Origin: Streptomyces hygroscopicus
GTDB lineage: Bacteria; Actinomycetota; Actinomycetes; Streptomycetales; Streptomycetaceae
Assembly (NCBI GenBank): GCA_002021875.1
Contig: CP018627.1
Span: 11,160,001 to 11,224,000 of the forward strand
DNA: 64,000 nt
Direction of reading: 5' to 3'
The notes below the pieces were generated by a model. It made no database searches. It saw nothing but the letters and a program-made list of their open reading frames with translations, and was not told the origin of the DNA. How positions within the stretch are numbered: position 1 is the stretch's first letter; every line of letters begins with the position of its first letter. Shown here piece by piece: positions 8,796-16,468 of this stretch. Made by a program: the position numbers and the translations under genes.

Positions 8796-9712
8796 CACGC
8801 CTCCGGAATCTTCGGCGCGGGGATACCCACCGTCTGTGGTTCGGCGCCGACCGACGTGGGCCAGGCATCGGCCAGGGCGTCGGAGGTCCAGCCACCGTCG
8901 GCGTAGGCGGCCCGGACCTCCTGCGGATGCGACCAGAGCGCCACCTTGTCGCCGCCGATCCCGATGCACTGGCCGGTGATGCCGCGGGCGGCGTCGGAGG
9001 CCAGGAAGGGGACGAGGGCGGCGCAGTCCTCCGGTGTGCCGAATCCCTCTCCCTTGCGCAGGAAGTCCGGCAGCGGTCGGCCGTTCCTGAGGGCCTCCGC
9101 ATACGGGGCGAGGGCGGGAATGGTCTCGGTCATCGCGGTGGCGGCGACCGGCACGATCGCGTTCACGGTGATGCTCGCGCGGGACAGTTCCATGGACCAG
9201 GTGCGCGCCATGGCGGCGATTCCGGCCTTGGCGGCGGAGTAGTTGGTCTGGCCGAAGTTGCCGCGCTGCCCGGCCGGGGAGCCGACGAGGACGAGCGTGC
9301 CGCCTTCGCCCTGTTCGCGCAGGCGCACGGCGGCGGCGCGGGCGCAGGTGAAGGTGGCCCTCAGGTGGGTGGTGATGACCGCGTCGAAGTCCTCGTCGGT
9401 CATCTTCCACAGCACCTTGTCGCGCAGGATGCCCGCGTTGGTGACCAGGACGTCGAGTCGGCCGAACTCCTCGACGGCACGGCCCACCAGCCGGTCGGCG
9501 GCCTCGGCGGTACCGACGGGGACCACCTCGGCCACGGCGGTGCCGCCGGCCTCGGTGATGGACTTGACGGCCTGTTCGGCCGCGTCCTCGTCTACGTCGT
9601 TCACGACCACGGACGCGCCGTGGGCGGCGAGGGCGTGTGCGTAGGCGAGGCCGAGGCCCCGGCCGCTACCGGTGACGACGGCGGCCTTGCCGGTCAGATC
9701 GATGGTGGGCAC
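8795..9712 (-). CDS. SDR-family oxidoreductase
   Basis: A 305-aa short-chain dehydrogenase. The GTG at 9712 is chosen because AAGGGA lies at ideal spacing; earlier in-frame starts would run into the operator region. It has the cofactor motif TGSGRGLGLAYA, the NNAG equivalent TNAGIL and a catalytic Tyr-Lys in NYSAAKAGI. Its C-terminal half is longer than in minimal SDRs, as in HSD17B4-like 3-hydroxyacyl-CoA dehydrogenases. It is the first gene of the minus-strand operon SDR - amidohydrolase - acyl-CoA synthetase - MaoC, divergent from the MarR gene. A 3-hydroxyacyl-CoA oxidation step is inferred, not shown. Confidence 0.88.
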   Translation of the reverse strand: MPTIDLTGKAAVVTGSGRGLGLAYAHALAAHGASVVVNDVDEDAAEQAVKSITEAGGTAVAEVVPVGTAEAADRLVGRAVEEFGRLDVLVTNAGILRDKVLWKMTDEDFDAVITTHLRATFTCARAAAVRLREQGEGGTLVLVGSPAGQRGNFGQTNYSAAKAGIAAMARTWSMELSRASITVNAIVPVAATAMTETIPALAPYAEALRNGRPLPDFLRKGEGFGTPEDCAALVPFLASDAARGITGQCIGIGGDKVALWSHPQEVRAAYADGGWTSDALADAWPTSVGAEPQTVGIPAPKIPEA

Positions 9713-9779
9713 GAGCGAGTCCCTTCGCATGGGGTGCGCCGGTCCGGCGCGGGGTGCGGCATCGAGATCGAAGCTAAGC

Positions 9780-9801
9780 ACAATAATTGTTGACGTCAAC
9801 A
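9780..9801. promoter_or_regulatory. Overlapping palindromes in SDR/MarR divergent promoter
   Basis: A perfect 14-bp palindrome, TGTTGACGTCAACA (9788-9801), adjoins and partly overlaps an 11-bp palindrome, ACAATAATTGT (9780-9790). They lie in an AT-rich stretch between the divergent SDR operon and the MarR gene. This is the expected layout of a MarR operator controlling both directions. Confidence 0.7.
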
Positions 9802-9958
9802 GTTGTTGTTTACCTCGGGTGCGTCATGCTGGACTCTGCACACGAGACCAACCCTTCCGGGGAGCCGAGACCGGCGCCCCGGGGCCGAGACCAGGGAGCC
9901 CGCCATCACCCGCCGGCACACCGACGACCCGCGCCCCGTCGACGCGGACGAACCATGG

Positions 9959-10384
9959 ATGCGGGCACTCCACGCGGACACGGGCTATCTGCTCTACCGC
10001 CTGGGTCTGCGCTCCGGTCAGCTCTTCAACACCTTCCTCCAGGAGTCGGGGCTGCGGCTGCGGCACTACGCCGTGCTGCGCTTCCTCGCCACCTGCGAGG
10101 GCGCCTTGCAGCGAGAGCTCAGCGCCCGGCTCGGCTATGACCCGAGCGCGATCGTCGGCCTGGTGGACGACCTGGAGAAGCTCGGCTTCGCCGAGCGCCG
10201 CCCCGCCCCCGACGACCGCCGCAGCCGCATCGTCGTCCTCACCGAGGACGGCCGCGCGTTCCTCCAGGACACGGATCAGGCGGGTCAGGATGTGACCGAC
10301 GAGCTGCTCGCCCCGCTCGCCCCCGCCGAGCGGGAGACGCTGCACACGCTCCTGCTGCGCGTCGCCGGGAACAGGCTCGCCTGA
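9959..10384 (+). CDS. MarR-family transcriptional regulator
   Basis: A winged-helix regulator of about 141 aa from the ATG at 9959. The core includes ALQRELSARLGYDPSAIVGLVDDLEKLGF and the wing segment RRPAPDDRRSRIVVLT. The true start is unclear. The frame is open from a TTG at 9803 next to the palindrome, there is no good ribosome site before 9959, and AGGGAG sits just before an in-frame ATC at about 9904. It probably controls the divergent SDR operon and itself through the palindromes at 9780-9801. The ligand is unknown; acyl-CoA or aromatic acids are common for this family. Confidence 0.85.
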   Translation: MRALHADTGYLLYRLGLRSGQLFNTFLQESGLRLRHYAVLRFLATCEGALQRELSARLGYDPSAIVGLVDDLEKLGFAERRPAPDDRRSRIVVLTEDGRAFLQDTDQAGQDVTDELLAPLAPAERETLHTLLLRVAGNRLA

Positions 10385-10540
10385 TGCTTCGCCCGCCGGG
10401 CGTCGGGCCATGATGCTGGACACCCTGCTGTCTGGAGGGAACGCGACTCCGGCACGGTAGAATGCCGTCATATTCTCGCAGTGGAATTGTCCGGAGATTT
10501 ATATGGCTGACCTGCCCAGGATATTTGAGGAGTAAAATTA

Positions 10541-11161
10541 GTGCCCCAAGGTCAGAGTTCCGCACCGCGTTACAGCGTTGGTCAGGAAGTTATATTTCAA
10601 GCAGCTCTGACCCGTTTTTATCGTCACGGATACGATGGCACCTCTGTGCGTGACATCGCCAAGGCGTCCGGCACTACGCCTGCGGCCATGTATCACTACT
10701 ACGCTTCCAAGCAAGAGCTGCTGATGGACATCATCGGCCGCTTCATGGAGCAGTCGATCGAGGTTACCCGGGCGGCCATCGAGGCGGCCGGGGACGATCC
10801 TGCCGCTCAGCTGTTCGCGGCTGCGCGCTCCCATGTGCTGTGGAATGCGTCAGACGTGATGTCGAGCTTCCTCGTGAACAGCGAGATTCGCAGCCTCGAA
10901 CCGGACAACCGACGCCTCAACATCGCTCAGCGTGACAAGCTGCAGCGCATGTTCGACTCCGTGGTGGTGCAAGGCGTCGCAGCCGGTGCCTTTCTGACCC
11001 CGTGGCCCAGGGAAGCCAGTCGAGCCGTGGTCACGATGTGCACTGCTGTTGCCACCTGGTACAAGAGCGCCGGCGAACTTTCGCCGGAAGAGATCGCAGA
11101 CCGTTATGGATTCCTGGCCTTGTCGCTGGTGGGCGGCCAGGCTGATTCGGTCTCCTCCTGA
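10541..11161 (+). CDS. TetR-family regulator of the ALDH/CoA-transferase operon
   Basis: A 206-aa TetR regulator. The GTG at 10541 is supported by GAGGAGT about 9 bp upstream. The HTH is at residues ~15-60 (GTSVRDIAKASGTTPAAMYHYY), and the C-terminal domain is of the acyl-CoA-catabolism type. The first 120 bp and the leader are notably AT-rich, with codons such as ATA, TTT and TAT that are rare in neighbouring genes. This suggests recent acquisition or a strongly AT-rich promoter. It lies upstream of the catabolic operon starting at 11515, in the same direction. Two operator-like repeats lie between the two genes (11402-11458), so it is the likely repressor. Confidence 0.88.
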   Translation: MPQGQSSAPRYSVGQEVIFQAALTRFYRHGYDGTSVRDIAKASGTTPAAMYHYYASKQELLMDIIGRFMEQSIEVTRAAIEAAGDDPAAQLFAAARSHVLWNASDVMSSFLVNSEIRSLEPDNRRLNIAQRDKLQRMFDSVVVQGVAAGAFLTPWPREASRAVVTMCTAVATWYKSAGELSPEEIADRYGFLALSLVGGQADSVSS

Positions 11162-11401
11162 AGGACTTTTCCCGCTGACGCCGAGGGGCGTCTCCCTTTC
11201 CGTGTGATAGCCGACCCGTACCCCTGCGACCGGTGATTTTCCCGGTCCACCGGACGGGGCACTCAGGCGCGCCGACACAGTAGCAGACGCATTGCCGGGC
11301 TTCCCCCGGCAGTGCGCGCCCCTGATCCCTCGTGGTTTGCCCGGGGGAGGGTGCGATGCGGGGCCGCCCCTGCCACTCCCGAAGCGGTTGCGCACCTACC
11401 T

Positions 11402-11419
11402 CCTGAACGATCGTTTAGG
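11402..11419. promoter_or_regulatory. Operator-like palindrome 1 before ALDH operon
   Basis: CCTGAACGATCGTTTAGG is an 18-bp near-perfect palindrome with one mismatched pair, built on AACGATCGTT. A second copy begins 39 bp downstream. Two such sites upstream of a catabolic operon next to a TetR gene point to a TetR operator. In the rest of the gene-free stretch 11162-11514 I see nothing else coding. Confidence 0.7.
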
Positions 11420-11440
11420 GCTTTTGGTGAGACGCTATTG

Positions 11441-11458
11441 CCTAAACGCTCGTATAGG
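11441..11458. promoter_or_regulatory. Operator-like palindrome 2 before ALDH operon
   Basis: CCTAAACGCTCGTATAGG is an imperfect second copy of the site at 11402-11419, keeping the outer CCT...AGG and the AACG/TCGT halves. It ends 56 bp before the ALDH start and may overlap the promoter. Confidence 0.65.
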
Positions 11459-11514
11459 CCCTACTGTGCGGCGGGCGTTCAAAGCGACGCGTCAGGTGGC
11501 AACCGGAGGGATGC

Positions 11515-12945
11515 ATGGATCATCAGTGGACCGCACACTTCATCGCCGGGGAGTGGGAGCACGAGGGGGGTGAACGACCGCCGATCCCCGTGGAGAACCC
11601 GGCCACCGAGCAGGTGATCGCCTCGGTTCCCGCGGGAGACGCGGGGCACGTCCACCGGGCCGTCGTCGCTGCCCGCGGCGCGTTCTCCTCGTGGTCGACC
11701 CGGACCGCCGAGGAACGCGCCCAGATGCTGGACGGCCTGGCCGATCTCCTGGAGGACCGGCGGGAGCTGATCGCGCGGACGGTGGCCGAGGAACTGGGTG
11801 CCCCCATCAAGCTGGCCCGCCAACTGCACGCGACACTGCCGGTGCACGACGTCCGGGAGACCGCTCGTGCGCTGCGGTCGATGGAATTCGAGACCGAGCT
11901 CGGCAACTCTCGCGTCTACGCGGTGCCGGTTGGTGTCGTGGGGGCCATCACGCCCTGGAACTATCCCGTCCACCAGGTGGTCAGCAAAATCGTTCCGGCG
12001 ATCGCCGCCGGATGCACGGTGGTCCTCAAGCCGAGCGAGGTCGCTCCCCTGAGCGCACTGCTCCTGGCGCGGATCATGCAAGAGGCAGGTCTTCCCGACG
12101 GGGTACTCAACGTCGTCAACGGAGCCGGACCCGAGGTGGGCCAGGCCATCGTGGAGCACCCTGGGATCGATGCGGTGTCGTTCACCGGTTCGGAGGCGAC
12201 CGGGCGCGCTGTCGCCCAGCAGGCCGCGCTGACCCTGAAGCGCGTCACACTGGAGCTCGGTGGCAAATCGGCCAACGTCATCCTCGACGACGCCGACCTC
12301 GCTACGGCCGTCAAGGTCGGCGTCGCCAACTGCTTCCTCAACTCGGGGCAGAGCTGCAACGCCCTGACCCGCATGCTGGTGCCCCGCGAGCTGCTCTCCT
12401 CGGCAGAGGAGATCGCCACTGCCGCGGCCACGCGTTATGCCCCGGGCGACCCGGCGGACGAGCGGACCAGGATCGGCCCGCTGGCCAGTGCGCGACAGCG
12501 CGACAGTGTGATCCGCGCGATCGAGACCGGCCTGGCCGACGGCGCGAAGCTCATCGTCGGGGGACCCGAGCGGCCGGCCGGCGACGCGCTGACATCGGGT
12601 TACTACGTGCGGCCCACGATCTTCACCGACGTGGACCCCGACTCCTTCCTCGCCCAGGAGGAGATCTTCGGCCCCGTGCTCGCCATCATCGCCTACGGCG
12701 ATGAGGAAGAGGCGGTCGCCATCGCCAACAATTCCCGTTTCGGGCTCGGCGGCGCGGTGTGGTCGGCCGACGCCGAACGTGCCCGCACCGTCGCGCGCCG
12801 TATCCACACCGGACAAGTCGACATCAACGGTGGCGCCTTCAACCCCGCCGCACCGTTCGGCGGAGTGAAGAACTCCGGGTACGGGCGCGAACTGGGTCCC
12901 GCGGGCATTGAGGAGTTCCTCCACCGGCAGTCCCTGCAGTTCTGA
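11515..12945 (+). CDS. NAD(P)-dependent aldehyde dehydrogenase
   Basis: A 476-aa aldehyde dehydrogenase that oxidises an aldehyde to the acid. Catalytic Cys281 is in GQSCNA and the general base Glu247 in LELGGKS. The cofactor segments GAITPWNYP and FTGSEATGR and the C-terminal PFGGVKNSGYGRE are present. The ATG at 11515 is preceded by CCGGAGGG. It opens a five-gene operon (ALDH, acyl-CoA dehydrogenase, SSS transporter, enoyl-CoA hydratase, CoA-transferase) behind two TetR-type operator sites. The substrate is unknown. An aldehyde formed from an imported acid or alcohol, or released in side-chain cleavage, is possible. Confidence 0.9.
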   Translation: MDHQWTAHFIAGEWEHEGGERPPIPVENPATEQVIASVPAGDAGHVHRAVVAARGAFSSWSTRTAEERAQMLDGLADLLEDRRELIARTVAEELGAPIKLARQLHATLPVHDVRETARALRSMEFETELGNSRVYAVPVGVVGAITPWNYPVHQVVSKIVPAIAAGCTVVLKPSEVAPLSALLLARIMQEAGLPDGVLNVVNGAGPEVGQAIVEHPGIDAVSFTGSEATGRAVAQQAALTLKRVTLELGGKSANVILDDADLATAVKVGVANCFLNSGQSCNALTRMLVPRELLSSAEEIATAAATRYAPGDPADERTRIGPLASARQRDSVIRAIETGLADGAKLIVGGPERPAGDALTSGYYVRPTIFTDVDPDSFLAQEEIFGPVLAIIAYGDEEEAVAIANNSRFGLGGAVWSADAERARTVARRIHTGQVDINGGAFNPAAPFGGVKNSGYGRELGPAGIEEFLHRQSLQF

Positions 12946-12970
12946 GAAACCGGAAGAACGGAGCCGCACA

Positions 12971-14098
12971 ATGGAGCTTGAGCCTGACGTCCCGGGCCGG
13001 GACAGCCAGTGGGTGGATACGGGACGGGCCGTCGCCACCACGATCCGCAGGACGTATCCGGACACCACACCATGGTCGCGCGATCAGTTGCTGGAGATCT
13101 TCGGCAAGCTGAGGTCGACGGGATACCTGGGGTCGACGATCCCGAAGGAAGCGAATGGCGCCGGCCTCGCCCTCGGTCAGTTCGCGTCGCTGACCGAGGG
13201 AATCGCGAGTGCCGTGCCCTTTCTCTCCAACCACAGTGTCCAGCGGTTCATCACCGCCGCCGGCAGCGCCGAGGCGAAACAACGAGTGCTGCCCGGCCTG
13301 CTCGAGGGGACCAGCATCGGCGCGGTGGCGGTTACCGAGCCGCGCGGTGGCAGCAGCATCAAGAACCCCGCCACCACTGTGCATCCGGGCCGAGGGGGGC
13401 TCGTCCTCACCGGGCGCAAGGACTGGGTCACCCATGCGATGACGGCGGACACCGCCGTCGTCCTGGCGGCGGACGAGCAGGGCCGTTCCGTACGGGTGCT
13501 CGTCGACCTGGCGGCCCCGGGTGTGGAGCGGCGTCCTCTCCGGACCCACGGCTTGTGCCATCTCACCTTCGGCTCGCTCGAGTTCCACGGGGTGGAGGTG
13601 GAGCGCTGGCGGCTTCTCACCGAAGACGGCACGGCAGGAGCGAAAGCGGGCTTCGGGGTGGCGCGCGTACTGGTCGCCGTCCAAGCCGTGGCAGTGGCCT
13701 TCGAGGCACTGGCCAGGACGACACAGCATCTGACGACCCGCACCGCCCGCGGCTCACGGGTCGCCGACCTGGACCTGACCACCCATCGAGTGGGGGGTAT
13801 CGCGGCCGAGCTGCTGGGCGCGCGGTTGCTCGCCTACCACGCCGCCACCGCCCTCGAGACCGGGCACCCCTCTGCCGCCGCACTGGCCAGCGGAGCCAAG
13901 GCACATGCCTGCAGCACCGCTGTGCGGGCGTGTACGGAACTGCTGTCCATGTGCGCCGGACATGGATTGGACACCAGCACCGGAGTCGCCGCCTTCCGCG
14001 ACGACGCGGAGATGCTCGCCACCGCCGACGGAACCGGACTGGTCAACAGCGTCCTGTGGGGGGCTCATGTCAAGGACCACCTCGCCGGGTCCCGCTGA
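12971..14098 (+). CDS. Acyl-CoA dehydrogenase family protein
   Basis: A 375-aa flavoprotein of the acyl-CoA dehydrogenase family, starting at the ATG at 12971 with GGAG 7 bp upstream. The middle domain has the typical AVTEPRGGSS and LTGRKDWVTHA segments. Near the C-terminus the usual catalytic Glu of the EGT motif appears as Asp (ADGTGLVN). The residue may be shifted or replaced, as in some sub-families. It would introduce a double bond into a CoA thioester, feeding the enoyl-CoA hydratase two genes downstream. The SSS transporter gene starts 15 bp after its stop. Confidence 0.87.
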   Translation: MELEPDVPGRDSQWVDTGRAVATTIRRTYPDTTPWSRDQLLEIFGKLRSTGYLGSTIPKEANGAGLALGQFASLTEGIASAVPFLSNHSVQRFITAAGSAEAKQRVLPGLLEGTSIGAVAVTEPRGGSSIKNPATTVHPGRGGLVLTGRKDWVTHAMTADTAVVLAADEQGRSVRVLVDLAAPGVERRPLRTHGLCHLTFGSLEFHGVEVERWRLLTEDGTAGAKAGFGVARVLVAVQAVAVAFEALARTTQHLTTRTARGSRVADLDLTTHRVGGIAAELLGARLLAYHAATALETGHPSAAALASGAKAHACSTAVRACTELLSMCAGHGLDTSTGVAAFRDDAEMLATADGTGLVNSVLWGAHVKDHLAGSR

Positions 14099-14113
14099 AC
14101 TGAAGGAGAAACA

Positions 14114-15571
14114 GTGTCGTCTTTCCAGATAGTCGCCCTGATGGTGGTGGCCTACATCATCCTCATCGCAGCGGTGAGCGTCATCGCCCGTAAGGCCGGC
14201 GCGACGTCGGAAGGATTCGTCCGCGGTGGCCGGGTCTTCCCCGCAGTGGTGATCGGTCTGTTCATGGCCTCCGAAGTCGTGGGCACCTCGGCCAGTATCG
14301 GGACGGCCCAGGGGGCTTACGCTGACGGTATCTCCGCTGCCTGGAACCTCGGCGCTCTGGGAATCGGGTTCATCGTCTTCGCCGTGCTGTTCGCGAAGCG
14401 ATTCAAGCAACTCGACGAGGTGACCATCTCCGGTGCCCTGGAACGGGCATACGGGGCGGGCGTGCGGCGAGCGGCTTCGGTGACCATGATCGCGTCACTC
14501 CTGCTGGTGGCCACCGCGGCCTATGTGAGCGGCGGAGCGATGATCTCGACGCTGCTCGGGATCGACGCCGGCTGGGCCGTCGTGATCGTTGGTGTGCTGT
14601 CGAGCGTCTACGTGGTGATCGGCGGTATGCGCTCCGTCATCTACACGAACCTGATCAACGTCATCGTCAAAGTGGCAGGGGTCGTTGTCGTCGCGGTGTC
14701 CGCTTACTTCGCCGCGGGGGGCTACGAAGGCATCCAGGTCTCGTTGCCGTCACGGATGCTCGACTGGGACGGAGTCGGCTGGAATCAGATGGGCGCCTGG
14801 CTCGTCGCCGGCGGCGGCGCCATGTTCGCGACCCAATACGTGGTGCAGGCGATGACCGCGGTCGACGACGAGGGCAAGGCGAGGAACGCCGGCCTGTACA
14901 CCAGCCTCGTCCTGATCCCTTACGGCGTCCTCGCGGCATTCATCGGTGTCTGCGCGGCCGTGGTGCACCCCGACATCGACAGCCTCCAGGCACTTCCGTC
15001 CATGGTCGTCGACCTCAGCCCGTTTCTTCAGGGCGTTGCGGTCACCGGACTGATCGCGTCAGTGTTCGGCCTCATATCCGCCCTGACGATCGGCTCCTCC
15101 ACGCTGCTGCTGAAGGACTTCTACCAGCCGTACTTCAATACCTCGGGCGACGAGAAGAAGGCCGTGCGATTCGCCCGGCTCGCCACCCTGGGCTGCGGCC
15201 TGATCCCGGTGGCGGCGGCGCTGTTCGCGTCGGATGTGCTCGGCGTGACGTTCCTCGCCAAGGCACTCCGGGCCTCCCTGGCCGTCTTCGTCGTCCTGAT
15301 GTTCTACCGGCCGTCGTACGGCTCCCGGCAGGGTGCCCTGGTCTCCCTCTGCCTGTCCTTGCCCGCCGTCGTCGGCTGGTATCTGGCGGGCGACCCCTTC
15401 GGCATCGACAACGCCTACATCGCCATCATGACCCCTCTGGTGGTCATGACGATCGCCCAGCTCAGCGGACGAGGCACCAAAGCGAGCACACCCATCGCCC
15501 ACACTCCCGCGGCGGCGGCCCCCGTATCGGCCGCCGGCCCGTTCCGGGAAGGGCGCGCACGGACACGGTGA
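14114..15571 (+). CDS. Sodium:solute symporter (SSS family)
   Basis: A 485-aa integral membrane transporter of the SSS family with about 13 hydrophobic segments. The GTG at 14114 has AAGGAG upstream. Family-like segments include GLFMASEVVGTSASIGTAQG near the N-terminus and YVVIGGMRSVIYTNLINV. The hydrophilic tail is rich in Ala, Pro and Thr. It probably imports the substrate of this operon (a small organic acid, amino acid derivative or similar) with Na+. The following enoyl-CoA hydratase gene overlaps its end by 4 bp (GTGA), so uptake and CoA metabolism are co-expressed. Confidence 0.9.
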   Translation: MSSFQIVALMVVAYIILIAAVSVIARKAGATSEGFVRGGRVFPAVVIGLFMASEVVGTSASIGTAQGAYADGISAAWNLGALGIGFIVFAVLFAKRFKQLDEVTISGALERAYGAGVRRAASVTMIASLLLVATAAYVSGGAMISTLLGIDAGWAVVIVGVLSSVYVVIGGMRSVIYTNLINVIVKVAGVVVVAVSAYFAAGGYEGIQVSLPSRMLDWDGVGWNQMGAWLVAGGGAMFATQYVVQAMTAVDDEGKARNAGLYTSLVLIPYGVLAAFIGVCAAVVHPDIDSLQALPSMVVDLSPFLQGVAVTGLIASVFGLISALTIGSSTLLLKDFYQPYFNTSGDEKKAVRFARLATLGCGLIPVAAALFASDVLGVTFLAKALRASLAVFVVLMFYRPSYGSRQGALVSLCLSLPAVVGWYLAGDPFGIDNAYIAIMTPLVVMTIAQLSGRGTKASTPIAHTPAAAAPVSAAGPFREGRARTR

Positions 15572-16401
15572 GAACCCTGACGAAGACCGACGAGGAGATG
15601 ATGGTGCCCACTTTGGTGACCAGCGACATCGACAGCACCGGGGTCGCCCTGGTGACGCTCAACCGCCCCGAGAAGCTGAACACGATGACTGGTGACCTGC
15701 TGGAACAGGCCCACAAGGTGTTCTCCGCACTCGCGGAGAACCCGGCAGTCAAGGTCGTGATCCTCACCGGAGCGGGCCGGGGTTTCTGCGCGGGCGGAGA
15801 CCTCGCCGAGGGCCCGGGGGGCGCGGTCACCGGATCCCTTCGTGGCGCCTCCGCCGCCGCCCAACTGCGCGGCTACATGGAGACGGCCGCGCTCCTGCAC
15901 TCGATGCCGGCGGTGACCATCTCCGCGATCAACGGTGCCTGCGCGGGGGCCGGACTGTCCTGGGCCTGCGCGACCGACCTGCGGTTCGCCGCGGACCGAG
16001 CCCGCTTCAACGCCGCCTTCCGGGGCGCCGGGCTGTCCGGCGACTTCGGCGGGACCTGGACCCTGCCGCGGATCATCGGGATCGGACGGGCGCGGGAGAA
16101 GTACCTGCTGTCCGAGCCGTTCGACGCCCAGGAGGCGCTTCGTATCGGGCTGGTCTCGAAGGTCTGGCCGGCTGAACAACTCCTGGAACGCGTCCGCGCC
16201 GTAGCCGAGGAACTGGCGGCCTCCGCACCGGTGGCCCTGCGCCTGATGAAGCAGAACCTCGTTGAGAGCGAGTACGTCGGCTTTGAGCAGGCGTTGGACA
16301 ACGAGGCGGTCAGGCACTCCCACTGCGCCGAGACCCAGGACGCCGCCGAAGCCGCACGGGCATTCCTGGAGAAGCGGCCCGCTGTGTTCGTCGGCAAGTA
16401 G
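15568..16401 (+). CDS. Enoyl-CoA hydratase/isomerase family protein
   Basis: A crotonase-fold protein of 277 aa from the GTG at 15568, which overlaps the transporter stop. An ATG at 15601 would give 266 aa and has GAGGAG nearby, so the start is uncertain. Oxyanion-hole segments are GAGRGFCAGGD and NGACAGAGLSWACATDLRF. The helix-1 equivalents continue with FRGAGLSGDFGGTW. It would hydrate the enoyl-CoA made by the acyl-CoA dehydrogenase of the same operon. In carnitine-type systems the equivalent place is taken by CaiD, but the substrate here is not known. Confidence 0.88.
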   Translation: MRTLTKTDEEMMVPTLVTSDIDSTGVALVTLNRPEKLNTMTGDLLEQAHKVFSALAENPAVKVVILTGAGRGFCAGGDLAEGPGGAVTGSLRGASAAAQLRGYMETAALLHSMPAVTISAINGACAGAGLSWACATDLRFAADRARFNAAFRGAGLSGDFGGTWTLPRIIGIGRAREKYLLSEPFDAQEALRIGLVSKVWPAEQLLERVRAVAEELAASAPVALRLMKQNLVESEYVGFEQALDNEAVRHSHCAETQDAAEAARAFLEKRPAVFVGK

Positions 16402-16468
16402 GACGACAGGCGCCAAGCCGGCGGCACGGTGCCCTCACCCGCCGCCCACCAGAACGGAGACACCGACC

